NCBI GenBank assembly: GCA_963788505.1
Contig: CAWBGY010000009.1
Location: forward strand, 248,001 to 312,000
Direction: 5' to 3'
Length of the DNA stretch: 64,000 nucleotides
From: JAIQFF01 sp963788505
GTDB lineage: Bacteria > Acidobacteriota > Terriglobia > Terriglobales > Acidobacteriaceae
Shown: positions 33,841 to 42,363 of the stretch, piece after piece
Numbering within the stretch: the stretch's first letter is position 1
Layout of the letters: each line of letters begins with the position of its first letter
Translations under genes and position numbers: made by a program
The notes under the pieces: generated by a model
What the model was told of the DNA's origin: nothing
Databases searched by the model: none
Seen by the model: only the letters and a program-made list of their open reading frames with translations

Positions 33841-34308
33841 TCACTGAGTCTTCGCCGCGGAGGCCCCAGTTTTCGGGACTTGCTTCTGGATTCTTTCAAA
33901 TACATTCTTCACAACTCGATCACACCGCACGGCATGAAAGTTGAATGCTTCTTTTCTTTCCATTCCAGCACGCGCGTAAAGACTCTTGCGTAACAACGCC
34001 CGTGCTCGATGGAGGCGGACTTTGACGTTGTCCTCGGTGATTTCGAGGACCTCCGCGGCATCGGTCGTGCTCATGTCTTCTACGTCGCGCAGCATGAAAA
34101 TGGTTCGGTAAGCGTCCGGCAGCTTTTCGACCGCTTCTTCCAGCAACCTACGAATCTCCGAGTTTGACGCTTGCTGTTCTGGATCCGGCGCCAAAAAGGC
34201 AAACCTGTCCATGGGGTCTCCCTCCCGTTCTGATGTTGGTTCCAACTCCTGGTATCGGTTTCCGCGATGCTGTCGCGCCAGCGCTTCGTGTACCGCAATG
34301 CGTGTCAA
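33841..34308 (-). CDS. ECF sigma factor, region 4 part (shifted frame)
   Basis: LTRIAVHEALARQH (end of region 2) and LEEAVEKLPDAYRTIFMLRDVEDMSTTDAAEVLEITEDNVKVRLHRARALLR (region 4 helix-turn-helix) form the C-terminal half of an RpoE/SigW-type sigma factor. It joins the entry at 34305 when one G is added to the run of five near 34328. The DoxX-like gene is divergent. Confidence 0.8.
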   Translation of the reverse strand: MTRIAVHEALARQHRGNRYQELEPTSEREGDPMDRFAFLAPDPEQQASNSEIRRLLEEAVEKLPDAYRTIFMLRDVEDMSTTDAAEVLEITEDNVKVRLHRARALLRKSLYARAGMERKEAFNFHAVRCDRVVKNVFERIQKQVPKTGASAAKTQ

Positions 34309-34559
34309 CCAGGTGGAAAACTTAGCCCCCTCCCGGCAAACTGGTCCAGATGTTCGTACGCGCGCACGTAGGCGTCCTGCATTACGTCCTCAGCTTCGCC
34401 ATCGTTTCGCAGAATAGCCCGAGCCACGCGGTAGAGGCACTGGTTATGACGGCGCATGACGATTTCAAACATCGCCGTCTCGCCGGCCAATACTCGGGCC
34501 ACAACTTCTTCGTCAATCAAGGGCTCTTGTGAAGTAGCCACTTCCGTTGGGCTGACCAT
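34305..34559 (-). CDS. ECF sigma factor, region 2 part
   Basis: The ATG at 34559 follows GGAGGG. DEEVVARVLAGETAMFEIVMRRHNQ and AEDVMQDAYVRAYEHLDQFAG are sigma region 2. The frame ends at RGLSFPPG; adding one G at plus-strand CCCCC (34326-34330) gives GRGAKFSTWLTRIAVHEA and joins the next half. No anti-sigma gene is adjacent. Confidence 0.8.
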   Translation of the reverse strand: MVSPTEVATSQEPLIDEEVVARVLAGETAMFEIVMRRHNQCLYRVARAILRNDGEAEDVMQDAYVRAYEHLDQFAGRGLSFPPG

Positions 34560-34696
34560 ACACACCCTCCATAGGATGGAGGCACGACTGCAATAAAGGT
34601 TACAGATCAAGCTGCCGCGGCTCAGAAAGAGAAATGAATGCGTCGGCTGTAACCGATTCGCTCCTGCCAACTCCATTCTCTTGGCGGCAGGCACAC

Positions 34697-35134
34697 ATGA
34701 ACAAGGGATTTGATTCACGATTGGACCAGGGCTGGTGGGTGCCGCAGATCGGACTCGGGGTGGGACCGTTCCTGGCGGGCCTGGACAAGTATTTCAACCT
34801 CTTAACCAACTGGACTGGGTACATCAGTCCGCTCGCCCTCAAGATATTGCCGTTCAGCGGACAAACCTTCATGCACATCGTCGGCGTCATTGAAATGATC
34901 GTCGGCTTGCCGATTTTGACCAAGTGGACGCGCCTGGGAGCGTATGTGGCTTCAGTATGGCTGGTGCTTATCGCCATCAACCCCGTCTCGACGGGAATGT
35001 TCTTTGATATCGCAGTGCGGGATGTAGAGATGGCCTTGGCGGCTTTTGTGCTTGCGCGCATAACTGAGGTTCGCAGCGATGCGCTACAGACTGACATCCC
35101 TCGCGAAGGTGCAAGAGGACCTGTCGCCGCCTGA
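34697..35134 (+). CDS. Small DoxX-like membrane protein
   Basis: About 145 residues from the ATG at 34697, with four predicted membrane segments (WVPQIGLGVGPFLAGLDKYF, FMHIVGVIEMIVGLPILT, YVASVWLVLIAINPVSTGMFF and DVEMALAAFVLARI). The pattern resembles DoxX/quinol oxidase-subunit-like proteins. An in-frame start at 34634 would overlap the divergent sigma promoter region and is less likely. Possibly controlled by the adjacent ECF sigma factor. Confidence 0.65.
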   Translation: MNKGFDSRLDQGWWVPQIGLGVGPFLAGLDKYFNLLTNWTGYISPLALKILPFSGQTFMHIVGVIEMIVGLPILTKWTRLGAYVASVWLVLIAINPVSTGMFFDIAVRDVEMALAAFVLARITEVRSDALQTDIPREGARGPVAA

Positions 35135-35218
35135 TGCGAACGGCGCGGGTCATATCCGGCGCTGTTTGTAACGCTGCCAACCGATTTCCAGGGGCTGTGT
35201 TTTGGATTGTGAGAAGAC

Positions 35219-35548
35219 ATGCGAGCGATACTTGAATCCCAGTCGTTAGCCGATACCGGTCTGCAGGAACTCAAGCTGGCGCCCAAACTGAGTAAAGCTC
35301 CCCAACCGCCGCTGTCACACGCTGGAGCGGTCCCGGACTCAGACCGAGCCAAGAAGCCACCTCTCTCCGAGCCCTCTGCCATGGGCCAGGAACTGGCTCC
35401 CGGAGATCGGGTCGAGGGTTTGGGCGACTTTGGAAAGCCGAATGGGGAATTGGGCACAGTTGAGCGAGCTAACGAAGAAGACGCGGTCGTCAAATGGGAT
35501 GATGACGGTCGTACCATACTCCACCAGCCGCGGCTCAAGAAGCTTTAG
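35219..35548 (+). CDS. Small hypothetical protein with SH3/KOW-like C-terminus
   Basis: 109 residues. The N-terminal half is Pro/Ser-rich. The C-terminal half (LAPGDRVEGLGDFGKPNGELGTVERANEEDAVVKWDDDGR) resembles a small SH3-like or KOW-type beta-barrel with the G.V....D.A.VKWD pattern. No neighbours suggest a role. Confidence 0.5.
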   Translation: MRAILESQSLADTGLQELKLAPKLSKAPQPPLSHAGAVPDSDRAKKPPLSEPSAMGQELAPGDRVEGLGDFGKPNGELGTVERANEEDAVVKWDDDGRTILHQPRLKKL

Positions 35549-35647
35549 ACCGCAACAAGGCCGGGGGATCTGCAAGTCTTAGGTACTCCGTGTTCTGGAA
35601 GACATATCGTTCGTTGTTCGGACTCACTTCTATTCGCGAATGAAAAT

Positions 35648-35881
35648 ATGAAAGTGCTTAGGCTGTGGTTGTTGGTCACGCTGCTAGCAGTTGGAAGTCT
35701 CATGGGCTGTTCAAGGTCATACGCAACTGCACCAGCTGCGCCTGATAGCATCCGCAGGTCACTTGAGACCGGTCCCGAACCTACAAAAGGTAAGCCGTCG
35801 GCATGCAAAAAGTGGGTCAAAGGTTCAGGACGGACAAATAGACCGCTCCGAAAGGCTGTTAAGGCCACCGAACCCGGTTAG
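35648..35881 (+). CDS. Small putative lipoprotein, possibly truncated
   Basis: 77 residues: signal peptide with lipobox LMGC (MKVLRLWLLVTLLAVGSLMGC), then a short polar tail (APDSIRRSLETG...KATEPG). The tail is basic and low in recognisable structure, and the sequence may change frame after RRSLETG. Expression is uncertain. Confidence 0.4.
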   Translation: MKVLRLWLLVTLLAVGSLMGCSRSYATAPAAPDSIRRSLETGPEPTKGKPSACKKWVKGSGRTNRPLRKAVKATEPG

Positions 35882-35979
35882 GTTATTTTCACAAGTGTGC
35901 AGGTTTGACCAGTCGCGCCACTGTGCTCACTCTTATCATCTCGACTGTTAACGAAGTCTCAACTCTTGGAGGGCTATCC

Positions 35980-36369
35980 ATGAATCTTACAATCGTGACA
36001 GGAGCTATTGCATTGTTCGTGTTTGCGGGAGCATCCGGACTGGCTACGGCACAGGAAACAGCAAAGACCACCCACAAGAAAACGCGGACGCTTACAGGAT
36101 GTCTTCAGAAAGGCGAGGACGCCAATGAGTACAATTTTACCGCGAAGGGCGGCGGCACCTGGGAGATCAAGAGCGACAGCGTCAAACTCGACGAACACGT
36201 CGGGCATACGGTCAAGGTTACCGGCGTGGTGTCCAACGCCACAGCCCACGGGATGAAGGAAGACGCGAAGGGAGAGATGCAAGAGCACGGTATGGATAAA
36301 CATGACACCGAGCACGGTCATATGGCGGTCACGGATTTGACCATGGTCAGTGACAGCTGCCAGAAGTAA
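35980..36369 (+). CDS. Small secreted acidobacterial-type protein (TGCL...HVGHTVKVTG)
   Basis: The ATG at 35980 follows GGAGGG and begins a signal peptide (MNLTIVTGAIALFVFAGASGLATA). The mature domain TLTGCLQKG...YNFTAKGGGTWEIKSD...LDEHVGHTVKVTGVV is a beta-rich small domain found in many acidobacterial secreted proteins. A His/Met/Asp-rich tail (MQEHGMDKHDTEHGHMAV) could bind metals such as copper. Function unknown. Confidence 0.7.
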   Translation: MNLTIVTGAIALFVFAGASGLATAQETAKTTHKKTRTLTGCLQKGEDANEYNFTAKGGGTWEIKSDSVKLDEHVGHTVKVTGVVSNATAHGMKEDAKGEMQEHGMDKHDTEHGHMAVTDLTMVSDSCQK

Positions 36370-36775
36370 TGCAGTTGAAGTCTCGAGAATACGAATCGTG
36401 GCCAGTTTGAAAAAGCTCACATATGATCAAGCGGACGTTGATGGCAATGGCGGCCCGGTCGAAGTCCTAGTTGTCTCGGACACTCTGACTCCGTAAGACG
36501 GCTTTGCTGTGATTGCCTTGCTTCGGTCGTAGTCGGCATTTCTGCGATTTGCGTCGGCTTGTGAGTGAGTCGCCCCGATTCTTCTTCTGCCCCAGACGAA
36601 CTCTCGCTAGAAGCCTTAGCGCTAAATTACAAGACGATCAATTCTGACCAGTCTTCTGAAGCCTAAAGTTTGATACTGGCGACTCACAACGTCTTACGGC
36701 AGAACTTCGTGAACCAATTTGGTTGGACATTCTTGATGCAGGGAGGGCCTGAGTACGAGCGGGCGGTGCAGAAGC
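36370..36775. other. Spacer containing the promoter copy of the broken cassette
   Basis: About 400 bases. The part from about 36640 (GATCAATTCTGACCAGTCTTCTGAAGCCTAAAG...) matches the region upstream of the intact paralog at 43081 (about 42954-43079), showing that promoter and leader were duplicated with the cassette. No other gene is seen. Confidence 0.55.
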
Positions 36776-37132
36776 ATGGGTCAGAACGAAGACCCGATGG
36801 AACGCGAACGTTTTTCGAAACAGTGGGAGTCCGTACAGTCTCGTTTTGTCGATTCTCCTACAGGGGCGGTCACAGAAGCCGATGACCTGGTGGCTTCTTT
36901 GATGAAAAGTCGTGGCTATCCGGTATCCGATTTCGATCAACGTGCGGCCGACATTTCTGTCGACCAGCCCCGATTGGTGGAGAACTACCGGTCTGCGCAT
37001 GAGATTGCGCTGCGTGTCGTGAAGGACGCAGCGACTACGGAAGATCTGAGAACGGCGATGATTCACTACCGCTCTCTATTTGTGGAACTGGTGCAAGTAC
37101 CAACGATTGTTGAAAGAAAAGAGGTGGCGTAA
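36776..37132 (+). pseudogene. Truncated copy of the FVDSP-domain membrane protein
   Basis: QWESVQSRFVDSPTGAVTEADDLVASLMKSRGYPVSDFDQRAADISVD...DLRTAMIHYRSLF is nearly identical to residues 90-192 of the protein at 43081-43659. Compared with that copy it has lost the start codon with the N-terminal membrane helix (after GGGAGGG near 36749) and a second internal segment between GAACGAAG and the ERERF motif. The remaining frame is open, so a soluble fragment could be made. It overlaps the next gene start by one base (TAATGG). Confidence 0.7.
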
Positions 37133-37435
37133 TGGCTGAAATGAAGCGAATAGAGGAGGAACTTCCGACGGCCGACCTGGCAAGTGATAGCATTCCCTCA
37201 AAGCGGCCAGCAGTGGAGCAAGCTCCAGACTGGGTTCGTGGACGAACCGCGCCGGACGGTCGAAGACGCAGACAAGCTGGTAGCCTCGGTGATGCAGCGA
37301 CTCGCAGAAGGTTTCGCGAACGAGCGATCGGCCTTGGAAAAGCAGTGGGACAACGGCGACAACGTGTCCACTGAGGACCTACGGGTTGCCCTGCAACGAT
37401 ATCGTTCCTTTTTTGACAGATTGTTGAACTTGTGA
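37132..37435 (+). pseudogene. Partner gene of the cassette, copy 1 (frameshifted)
   Basis: The N-terminus MAEMKRIEEELPTADLAS matches the partner gene at 43659. The C-terminal domain lies one frame over (from about 37190): WSKLQTGFVDEPRRTVEDADKLVASVMQRLAEGFANERSALEKQW...TEDLRVALQRYRSFFDRLL. That domain repeats the plan of the upstream protein (W..xQ..FVD.P..AV..AD.LV, ...DLR.A...YRS.F..L). The joint has lost both linker and frame. Family of unknown function. Confidence 0.65.
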
Positions 37436-37504
37436 CGACGAAACACGCGTCGGGTACAGCGGTTCACGTACTTATTTGTTATTCAACGACAAGGAGAGAA
37501 CAAG

Positions 37505-37684
37505 ATGAACCCGAGTACTAAGGATGAGATTAAAGGCACTGTTCATGAAGTGAAAGGCAAAATCAAAGAGACGGCAGGCAAAGTTACGAACAATCCTAAC
37601 TTGCAGGCCGAAGGCAACGCCGAAAAAAACACTGGCAAAGTTGAGGAAAAGGTCGGACAGATCGAAAAAGTGTTCGAGAAGTAA
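37505..37684 (+). CDS. CsbD family stress protein
   Basis: 59 residues, ATG at 37505 with AAGGAGAG upstream. NPSTKDEIKGTVHEVKGKIKE and NLQAEGNAEKNTGKVEEKVGQIEK is the full CsbD pattern: a small, charged, helical general-stress protein. It follows the broken FVDEP cassette by about 70 bases and is intact. The role of CsbD proteins is poorly known. Confidence 0.88.
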   Translation: MNPSTKDEIKGTVHEVKGKIKETAGKVTNNPNLQAEGNAEKNTGKVEEKVGQIEKVFEK

Positions 37685-37963
37685 ATTAGGCGGGCTCAAG
37701 CGTTCGGAACAAGTACTGCCGTTCCCGAGTACTGGTGAGACCGGCGGACACCAGCTCGGCGCTCGGAGTTCTGTATCGAAGCGGGCCGAACATATTAGCC
37801 CACGACGCATCGCACGAATCCGGGCGGCTGGCTCGAGCGTGCCCAACGTGAAGCAGGTCGTGAATAATCCGCAGGTTAAGAATCAGAAAGCGAGCTCTTT
37901 GCAATAAGAGTTGCAAAGTTGATCAATCGCGGAGAACGGGCGGGCTGCTGACCGGACCGAGTT
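37685..37963. other. Gene-free spacer between CsbD and the IS element
   Basis: About 280 bases. A frame ending in NVKQVVNNPQVKNQKASSLQ crosses it but has no supported start or family. Nothing else is seen. Confidence 0.35.
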
Positions 37964-37986
37964 TTTGTACCAAGCGTTGTGAGAGT

Positions 37987-38871
37987 CTACATCACAGTTT
38001 TGGGCTCTGAAAATGAGCTCGTCGGAAAAGGTGGGCTGCAGGCCGCCGGTGCCGGCGGCCTGTAGCCCAGCGCCGAGTGCGGCCGCTCCGTGTTGTATTC
38101 CGCGCGCCACCTCTCCGTCAGAATCTGTGCCTCCTTCAGCGAGTAAAAGATCTCGCCGTTTAAGAACTCATCGCGCAGCTTCCCGTTGAAGCTCTCACAG
38201 TACCCATTCTCCCACGGACTCCCAGGCGCGATGTACAACGTCCTCGTGCCCAGCTTTCCCAGCCACTTCCGCAACTCCTCGGCAATGAACTCCGGCCCAT
38301 TGTCCGAACGAATGTGCTCTGGGATCCCGCGCACCAACATCACATCCGCCAACGTATCGATCACCTGCAAACTCCCCAAGCGCCGCGCCACCCGCAACGC
38401 CAAACATTCCCGCGTATACTCGTCGATCAGCACCAGAATCCGCAGGGCTCGCCCGTCGTGCGTCATCCCCTTCACGAAGTCATAGCTCCACACATGATTG
38501 GCTCGCTCCGGCCGCAGCCGGATGCACGAACCATCGTGCAACCACAATCGCCCTCGTGGCCGCTGTTTCTGCGGTACTTTCAGCCCCTCGCGTCGCCAGA
38601 TCCGCTGCACTCGATCCTTGCCCACCTGCCACCCCGCATTCCGCAGCAACACGGTGATGCGCCGGTAGCCGTACCGCCCGTACTTCACCCCCAGGGCCAG
38701 GATCGCCTGTGTCAGCTCATCTTCGTCCGTGCGCCGTAGCGGCAAGTAGCGTTGTGTCCCACGCCATTGCCTGACCACCCGGCACGCCCGCCGCTCGCTC
38801 ACCTCGTACTTCTGGCGGGCGTGCTCCACCGCGCACCGACGTCGCTCAGGGCTTAGAAGTTTCCCTCCGCA
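37987..38871 (-). CDS. IS3-family transposase OrfB
   Basis: DDE integrase-core transposase, about 295 residues from the frameshift site. HTH_21-type segment (VKYGRYGYRRITVLLRNAGW), then the catalytic triad: Asp in NHVWSYDFV, Asp in RSDNGPEF and Glu in ENGYCESFNGKLRDE. Intact. An open frame runs to 39183, but upstream of about 38871 it is the orfA antiframe. It is most likely made as an OrfAB fusion by -1 frameshifting at 38859-38865. Confidence 0.9.
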   Translation of the reverse strand, partial: CGGKLLSPERRRCAVEHARQKYEVSERRACRVVRQWRGTQRYLPLRRTDEDELTQAILALGVKYGRYGYRRITVLLRNAGWQVGKDRVQRIWRREGLKVPQKQRPRGRLWLHDGSCIRLRPERANHVWSYDFVKGMTHDGRALRILVLIDEYTRECLALRVARRLGSLQVIDTLADVMLVRGIPEHIRSDNGPEFIAEELRKWLGKLGTRTLYIAPGSPWENGYCESFNGKLRDEFLNGEIFYSLKEAQILTERWRAEYNTERPHSALGYRPPAPAACSPPFPTSSFSEPKTVM

Positions 38872-39149
38872 ATATCCTTCAGGATCTGTTTGTCCAGCGC
38901 CAACTCCGCGACTAGCCGTTTCAACTTGCCATTCTCCCTCTCCAGTTCCTTCAGTCGCTTCGCCTGGTCCATCTTCAGCCCGCCGTACTCCTTCCGCCAG
39001 CGGTAGAACGTCTGCATTGTGATCTCCGCTTCCTTGCAGGCTTGTGGGGTGGTTTTTCCGTTCGCGATGCTTACTTCGATCTGCCGCAGCATCGTCACGA
39101 TCTGCTCTGCTTTGTACCTCTTGATCGGCATGACCAGCTTTTCCTCCAA
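38853..39149 (-). CDS. IS3-family transposase OrfA
   Basis: 98 residues: helix-turn-helix (AEQIVTMLRQIEVSIANGKTTPQACKEAEITMQTFYRWRKEYGG) and a C-terminal leucine zipper-like helix (LKELERENGKLKRLVAELALD). Typical OrfA that binds the IS ends. The stop codon lies just after the slippery heptamer G_GGA_AAC (minus strand, 38865-38859). Confidence 0.9.
   Translation of the reverse strand: MEEKLVMPIKRYKAEQIVTMLRQIEVSIANGKTTPQACKEAEITMQTFYRWRKEYGGLKMDQAKRLKELERENGKLKRLVAELALDKQILKDIAEGNF
38859..38865 (-). promoter_or_regulatory. Candidate -1 programmed frameshift site
   Basis: On the minus strand the orfA codons GGA AAC are preceded by G, forming G_GGA_AAC. Slippage by one base gives GGG AAA and enters orfB (GGKLLSPERRR). 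It sits at the orfA/orfB overlap. Confidence 0.65.
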
Positions 39150-39180
39150 GTGGATTCTCTCTCATTCCACCTGGTACAAA

Positions 39181-39360
39181 CATCCCCGGTCACGTCAGTC
39201 GATCACGCTGACACCAACCTTTCAATACCAGCGTTTCTTCGCTCGAGGAGACCTTTCGTTTGTTCGGTCGACCAGCTTCACGCCGGGCGACGTCTTTGGT
39301 CCTTCTGGCACGAACCCAAATCAGCCACGTGGCGTGGTTGAAGTGGGCTTCATGTTTTGA
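39181..39360 (+). pseudogene. Outer-membrane porin, C-terminal remnant
   Basis: LTPTFQYQRFFARGDLSFVRSTSFTPG...RGVVEVGFMF shows two beta strands and the terminal phenylalanine of a porin, as in acidobacterial porins often found beside kdp genes. The N-terminal part is missing; the IS element lies immediately upstream. A short hydrophobic frame (SILTYIMLALIPIVIFLMPLA, to 39460) follows and is not identified. Confidence 0.6.
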
Positions 39361-39562
39361 GGTCAAATCAGCTGTCACTAGCATCTTGACGTACATCATG
39401 CTCGCGCTGATTCCTATCGTCATTTTTCTCATGCCCTTGGCTACCGCGGGACACAACTGAACCATGGTGCCGCCTTCAGCCGAAGATGACGTATGAACCC
39501 GCTGATCGCAGGACGCCCCGCCCCATGGACATTGCGAAGTAAGAAAGCGGTATCCTCATAGC

Positions 39563-40564
39563 ATGGTCTCGTCGACCGGATCGAACATTAGCTCCGTCTC
39601 CGAAAGCCTTCCGCACAAAACCGGACGCTTGACATTGCGCCTTCTACTTGCGTTGAGTCTCGTCGCCGCGATCACGTTTGTGTTTTTTCGTCTGATCCAC
39701 GTGAATCCCACAACCGCAGGTTTCTCCTATCTAGTTGCTATCCTCGTGATTGCTACGTGGGGCGGACTTCTGGAAGCAAGCGTGTCTTCAGTTGTTGCGA
39801 TGTTGTGCTTTAATTTCTTTTTCTTCCCACCGGTTGGGACATTCACCGTCGCTGATCCGCAAAACTGGGTGGCCCTATTTGCCTTTTTGGCTACGGCTCT
39901 TACTGCCAGTCAGCTTTCAGCTCGATTGAAACGACAAAGAAGATCGGCTCTGCAGCGGCAGCGCGAGATGGAGCGATTGTACGCCCTTAGCCGCGCCATA
40001 CTCCTGACCGATACGACGCAGCCCATAGCGAAACAGATTGCGCATCAAATCGCGCAAGCGTTTGAGTGTCCTGCACTTGCGCTGTATGATCGCAACAGCC
40101 ATGAAGTCTATGTGGCTGGCCCAGAAGTCCTTCCTAACCTTGACGCTAAACTGCGCGAGTCCGCGATTCGATCCAGTGTGCTACACGAGGAAAGGGACGA
40201 AATTCTTATAACACCTATCCGACTCGGCGGAGAACCGATCGGCAGTTTGGCAGTCAAACACGCATTCATGTCTGACGCCGCGCTGCAGTCCCTTCTGAGC
40301 CTGGTGGCAGTGGGACTGGAAAAGGCACGGGCCCAGGAGGAGGTCAACCGAGCCCAAGTTGCCCGCCAGAGCGAGGAGCTGAAATCCACACTCCTGGATG
40401 CGATTGCCCACGAATTCAAGACTCCCCTCACATCGCATAGACCGCACACGACGCTCAGAAGTTCGAGACCTTTCTTCAGGCTGGCGTTCTTCTCATCCCG
40501 CAGCAATCACGTCACTCTCCGGCTTTTGCCCGCAGCAAGCTCAAAATGTGCAGGGCCCGGGTGA
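39563..40564 (+). pseudogene. KdpD-like sensor kinase truncated after the H-box
   Basis: DUF4118 membrane module (LLLALSLVAAITFVFFRLI, SYLVAILVIATWGG, NFFFFPPVGTF, WVALFAFLATALTASQL), a GAF-like domain (about 125-265), then the phospho-acceptor H-box LLDAIAHEFKTPLTS. After TPLTS the sequence departs (HRPHTTLRSSRPF...) and no ATPase domain follows, so the kinase cannot be active as written. With the porin fragment just upstream it looks like a remnant of a kdp potassium locus. Confidence 0.75.
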
Positions 40565-40772
40565 TGGCTTCCTGCTCTTTCCCACTGTTGGCTCGCGACT
40601 TTGATACCCTTCGTGATCGCTCGACAATCGCGGCCTCTGCGACTTCGATCCGCTGCAGCAACTTGCTCCGTGCTGGCTCGATGATGGCGGCGCGATAAAG
40701 CTTTTCCCAACCTTGCTTGACATCACGCTTTGCGCTTTGGCTCTTGGCTCTTGGGTGATTGGGCACAAACAT
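40512..40772 (-). CDS. Small helical hypothetical protein
   Basis: About 86 residues from the ATG at 40772. The C-terminal two thirds (WEKLYRAAIIEPARSKLLQRIEVAEAAIVERS...EAITRALHILSLL) is an amphipathic helical pair seen in small acidobacterial proteins. It overlaps the upstream small gene by about 50 bases in another frame, so translational coupling is possible. Function unknown. Confidence 0.5.
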   Translation of the reverse strand: MFVPNHPRAKSQSAKRDVKQGWEKLYRAAIIEPARSKLLQRIEVAEAAIVERSRRVSKSRANSGKEQEAITRALHILSLLRAKAGE

Positions 40773-40932
40773 GCAACGTAAACTCCTTGTCGCGCTGCGA
40801 CTCAAAGTTGCGCACCGATTCATTGAAAGATTTGCCAGTGGGCGCGCCAAAAGGGTTAAAGACCCAGGCGCATTCGGAGCAACCCCAACAGCGCAAACTT
40901 GGTTGTTCAACCCATACCAGCTTCCGACTCAT
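40723..40932 (-). CDS. Small CSxCxW protein
   Basis: 69 residues: SRKLVWVEQPSLRCWGCSECAWVFNP, then ESQRDKEFTLHVCAQSP. Two Cys pairs and a C-terminal HxC could bind zinc. Small proteins of this pattern are frequent in Acidobacteria; the protein at 14150 is a distant relative by its CSQCGW. Function unknown. Confidence 0.6.
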   Translation of the reverse strand: MSRKLVWVEQPSLRCWGCSECAWVFNPFGAPTGKSFNESVRNFESQRDKEFTLHVCAQSPKSQEPKRKA

Positions 40933-40939
40933 GGCTGTC

Positions 40940-41281
40940 CTTATCGCCCCGCCCGTCGCGGTCTCACCCCACGCGTAGTACGGTGATCCAATCTAGGCGC
41001 GGCCGAGGATGCGCTAATAAGCTGTAGAAGCTTACACGGTGTCAATTCGGATGGTCTGTTTGGCATCCTACATACGCACAAAGGGTTAGCTCGCGCCACA
41101 CGCCCGATTCCGGGCCTCCTTGTCCGTCACGCTTAGCAGCGGCGAAGCCAATGTCGGATACCCTACGGAAGCGTGTTTGCGGGAGCCCTGTATACTTTTC
41201 CGGCAGTAGCGCGAATAAGCAGGGTTGCTGTTTCCCGGACCTGGGCCGGCTTTTCGCCTGTGATCCTAATTTCTTCAAGGA
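40940..41281. other. Spacer upstream of the Crp/Fnr regulator
   Basis: About 340 bases with no supported coding region on either strand. No inverted repeat or promoter was identified with confidence. It probably carries promoters for the divergent small genes and the regulator. Confidence 0.35.
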
Positions 41282-42037
41282 TTGATTGTGGAAAGCAAAG
41301 GCCTCCAAATCGTACAGTCTGGCGAGCGGACGAATGCCGATGGAAAACCAATTGGCAACAAAATACTTCTATCGATCTCCGATAGCGACTACAGATCTCT
41401 TCGTCCTCGTCTCGAATACGTCAGCTTGCCAAACCACCTGGTCCTTCATGAGGGGGGTGGAAGGCTGGAATTTGCGTATTTTCCCAACGGAGGTTTGATT
41501 TCTCTTGTAGTTGTAATGAAAGATGGAAGAACCGCCGAAGCGGGCATAGTTGGGAATGAGGGTTTTACCGGAACACCGGCAGCGGTTGGTCTGAGCAGGA
41601 GCCCGCTTCAAGCGGTGGTGCAAATCACTGGAGATGGATTTCGGGTAGAGACCGCAGCTCTGCAAACCACTTTGGAATCCACTCCCCACCTTCAATCGCT
41701 GTTGAGCCGCTATGCAGTAGTTCAGGGAATGCAGGTTGCACAAACCGCCGCGTGTAATCGGCTGCACGATATTAAGCAGCGCCTTGCGCGATGGTTGCTG
41801 ATGACTCAAGATAGAGTGGATTCGGAGTCGCTGCCCATAACCCATGATTTTCTCGCAACGATGCTGGGGACAGATAGACCTACCGTGAGCTTGGCGGCTG
41901 GTATTTTGCAAAGGAAGAAGATCATCGAGTACACCCGTGGAGCGGTGAAGATCGTGAACCGCAAGAAACTTGAAGACTCCGCCTGCGAGTGCTACGGGAT
42001 TGCCCAACAGTACAATGGCGAGCTTGGCTTGAAATAG
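41282..42037 (+). CDS. Crp/Fnr family transcription regulator
   Basis: About 250 residues. The N-terminal cyclic-nucleotide-binding-like barrel (LEYVSLPNHLVLHEGG, FPNGGLISLVVVMKDGRTAEAGIVGNEGFTG) is followed by a C-terminal Crp-type helix-turn-helix (LPITHDFLATMLGTDRPTVSLAAGILQRKKIIEYTRGAVKI). No Fnr-type cysteine cluster is seen. The start is uncertain: TTG 41282 and GTG 41288 are possible, with AAGGA just upstream. Targets unknown. Confidence 0.82.
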   Translation: MIVESKGLQIVQSGERTNADGKPIGNKILLSISDSDYRSLRPRLEYVSLPNHLVLHEGGGRLEFAYFPNGGLISLVVVMKDGRTAEAGIVGNEGFTGTPAAVGLSRSPLQAVVQITGDGFRVETAALQTTLESTPHLQSLLSRYAVVQGMQVAQTAACNRLHDIKQRLARWLLMTQDRVDSESLPITHDFLATMLGTDRPTVSLAAGILQRKKIIEYTRGAVKIVNRKKLEDSACECYGIAQQYNGELGLK

Positions 42038-42136
42038 AGCGCGCAACTCGTCACCAGTGTTACAACCTCCGCAGGGGTCGAGTCAGGCTTGCAGGTTCTG
42101 AATCGTTCTCGGGTAGCGGTCTTAAGCACTGTGTTG

Positions 42137-42301
42137 CTAAGGTCGTGGGTCTTGGCTCAATTCTGCTGCGATCAATCGGCGGTCGCGATGCGACTCTTTG
42201 CGGGATTGACCAGTGCTCAGCTTGCACTTCTCTCCCGACTTAGAACCACAAGTCGGACAACGGACAGCGAGTATCTGTTTTGGGCTGAGTTCTCTTTTCA
42301 T
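42137..42301 (-). CDS. Small zinc-ribbon-like protein
   Basis: About 54 residues from the ATG at 42301 (alternative start 42328). ILAVRCPTCGSKSGEKCKLSTGQSRKESHRDRRLIAAE is a compact conserved pattern with four Cys and a His/Arg-rich end, probably a zinc-binding fold, known from other acidobacterial small proteins. Function unknown. Confidence 0.55.
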   Translation of the reverse strand: MKRELSPKQILAVRCPTCGSKSGEKCKLSTGQSRKESHRDRRLIAAELSQDPRP

Positions 42302-42363
42302 GACGGAGAGATATTGCCCCAAACCCATATACAGAAATGGTCAATCCTGAACAGTTATGGCAA

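Larger units (their letters stand above)
37964..39180 (-). mobile_element. IS3-family insertion sequence (IS407-like), about 1.2 kb
   Basis: Contains orfA and orfB in the overlapping -1 arrangement of IS3 elements. Candidate inverted ends are TTTGTACCAAGCGTTGTGAGAG at the left (from 37964) and the inverse of the right end (to 39180), TTTGTACCAGGTGGAATGAGAG, about two thirds identical. No target duplication is obvious. The right end abuts the C-terminal fragment of a porin gene. Confidence 0.75.

Noticed and set aside
37641..37907. Second CsbD-like gene
   Set aside because: Only a short VKQVVNNPQVKNQ tail is suggestive; no CsbD pattern or start is seen.
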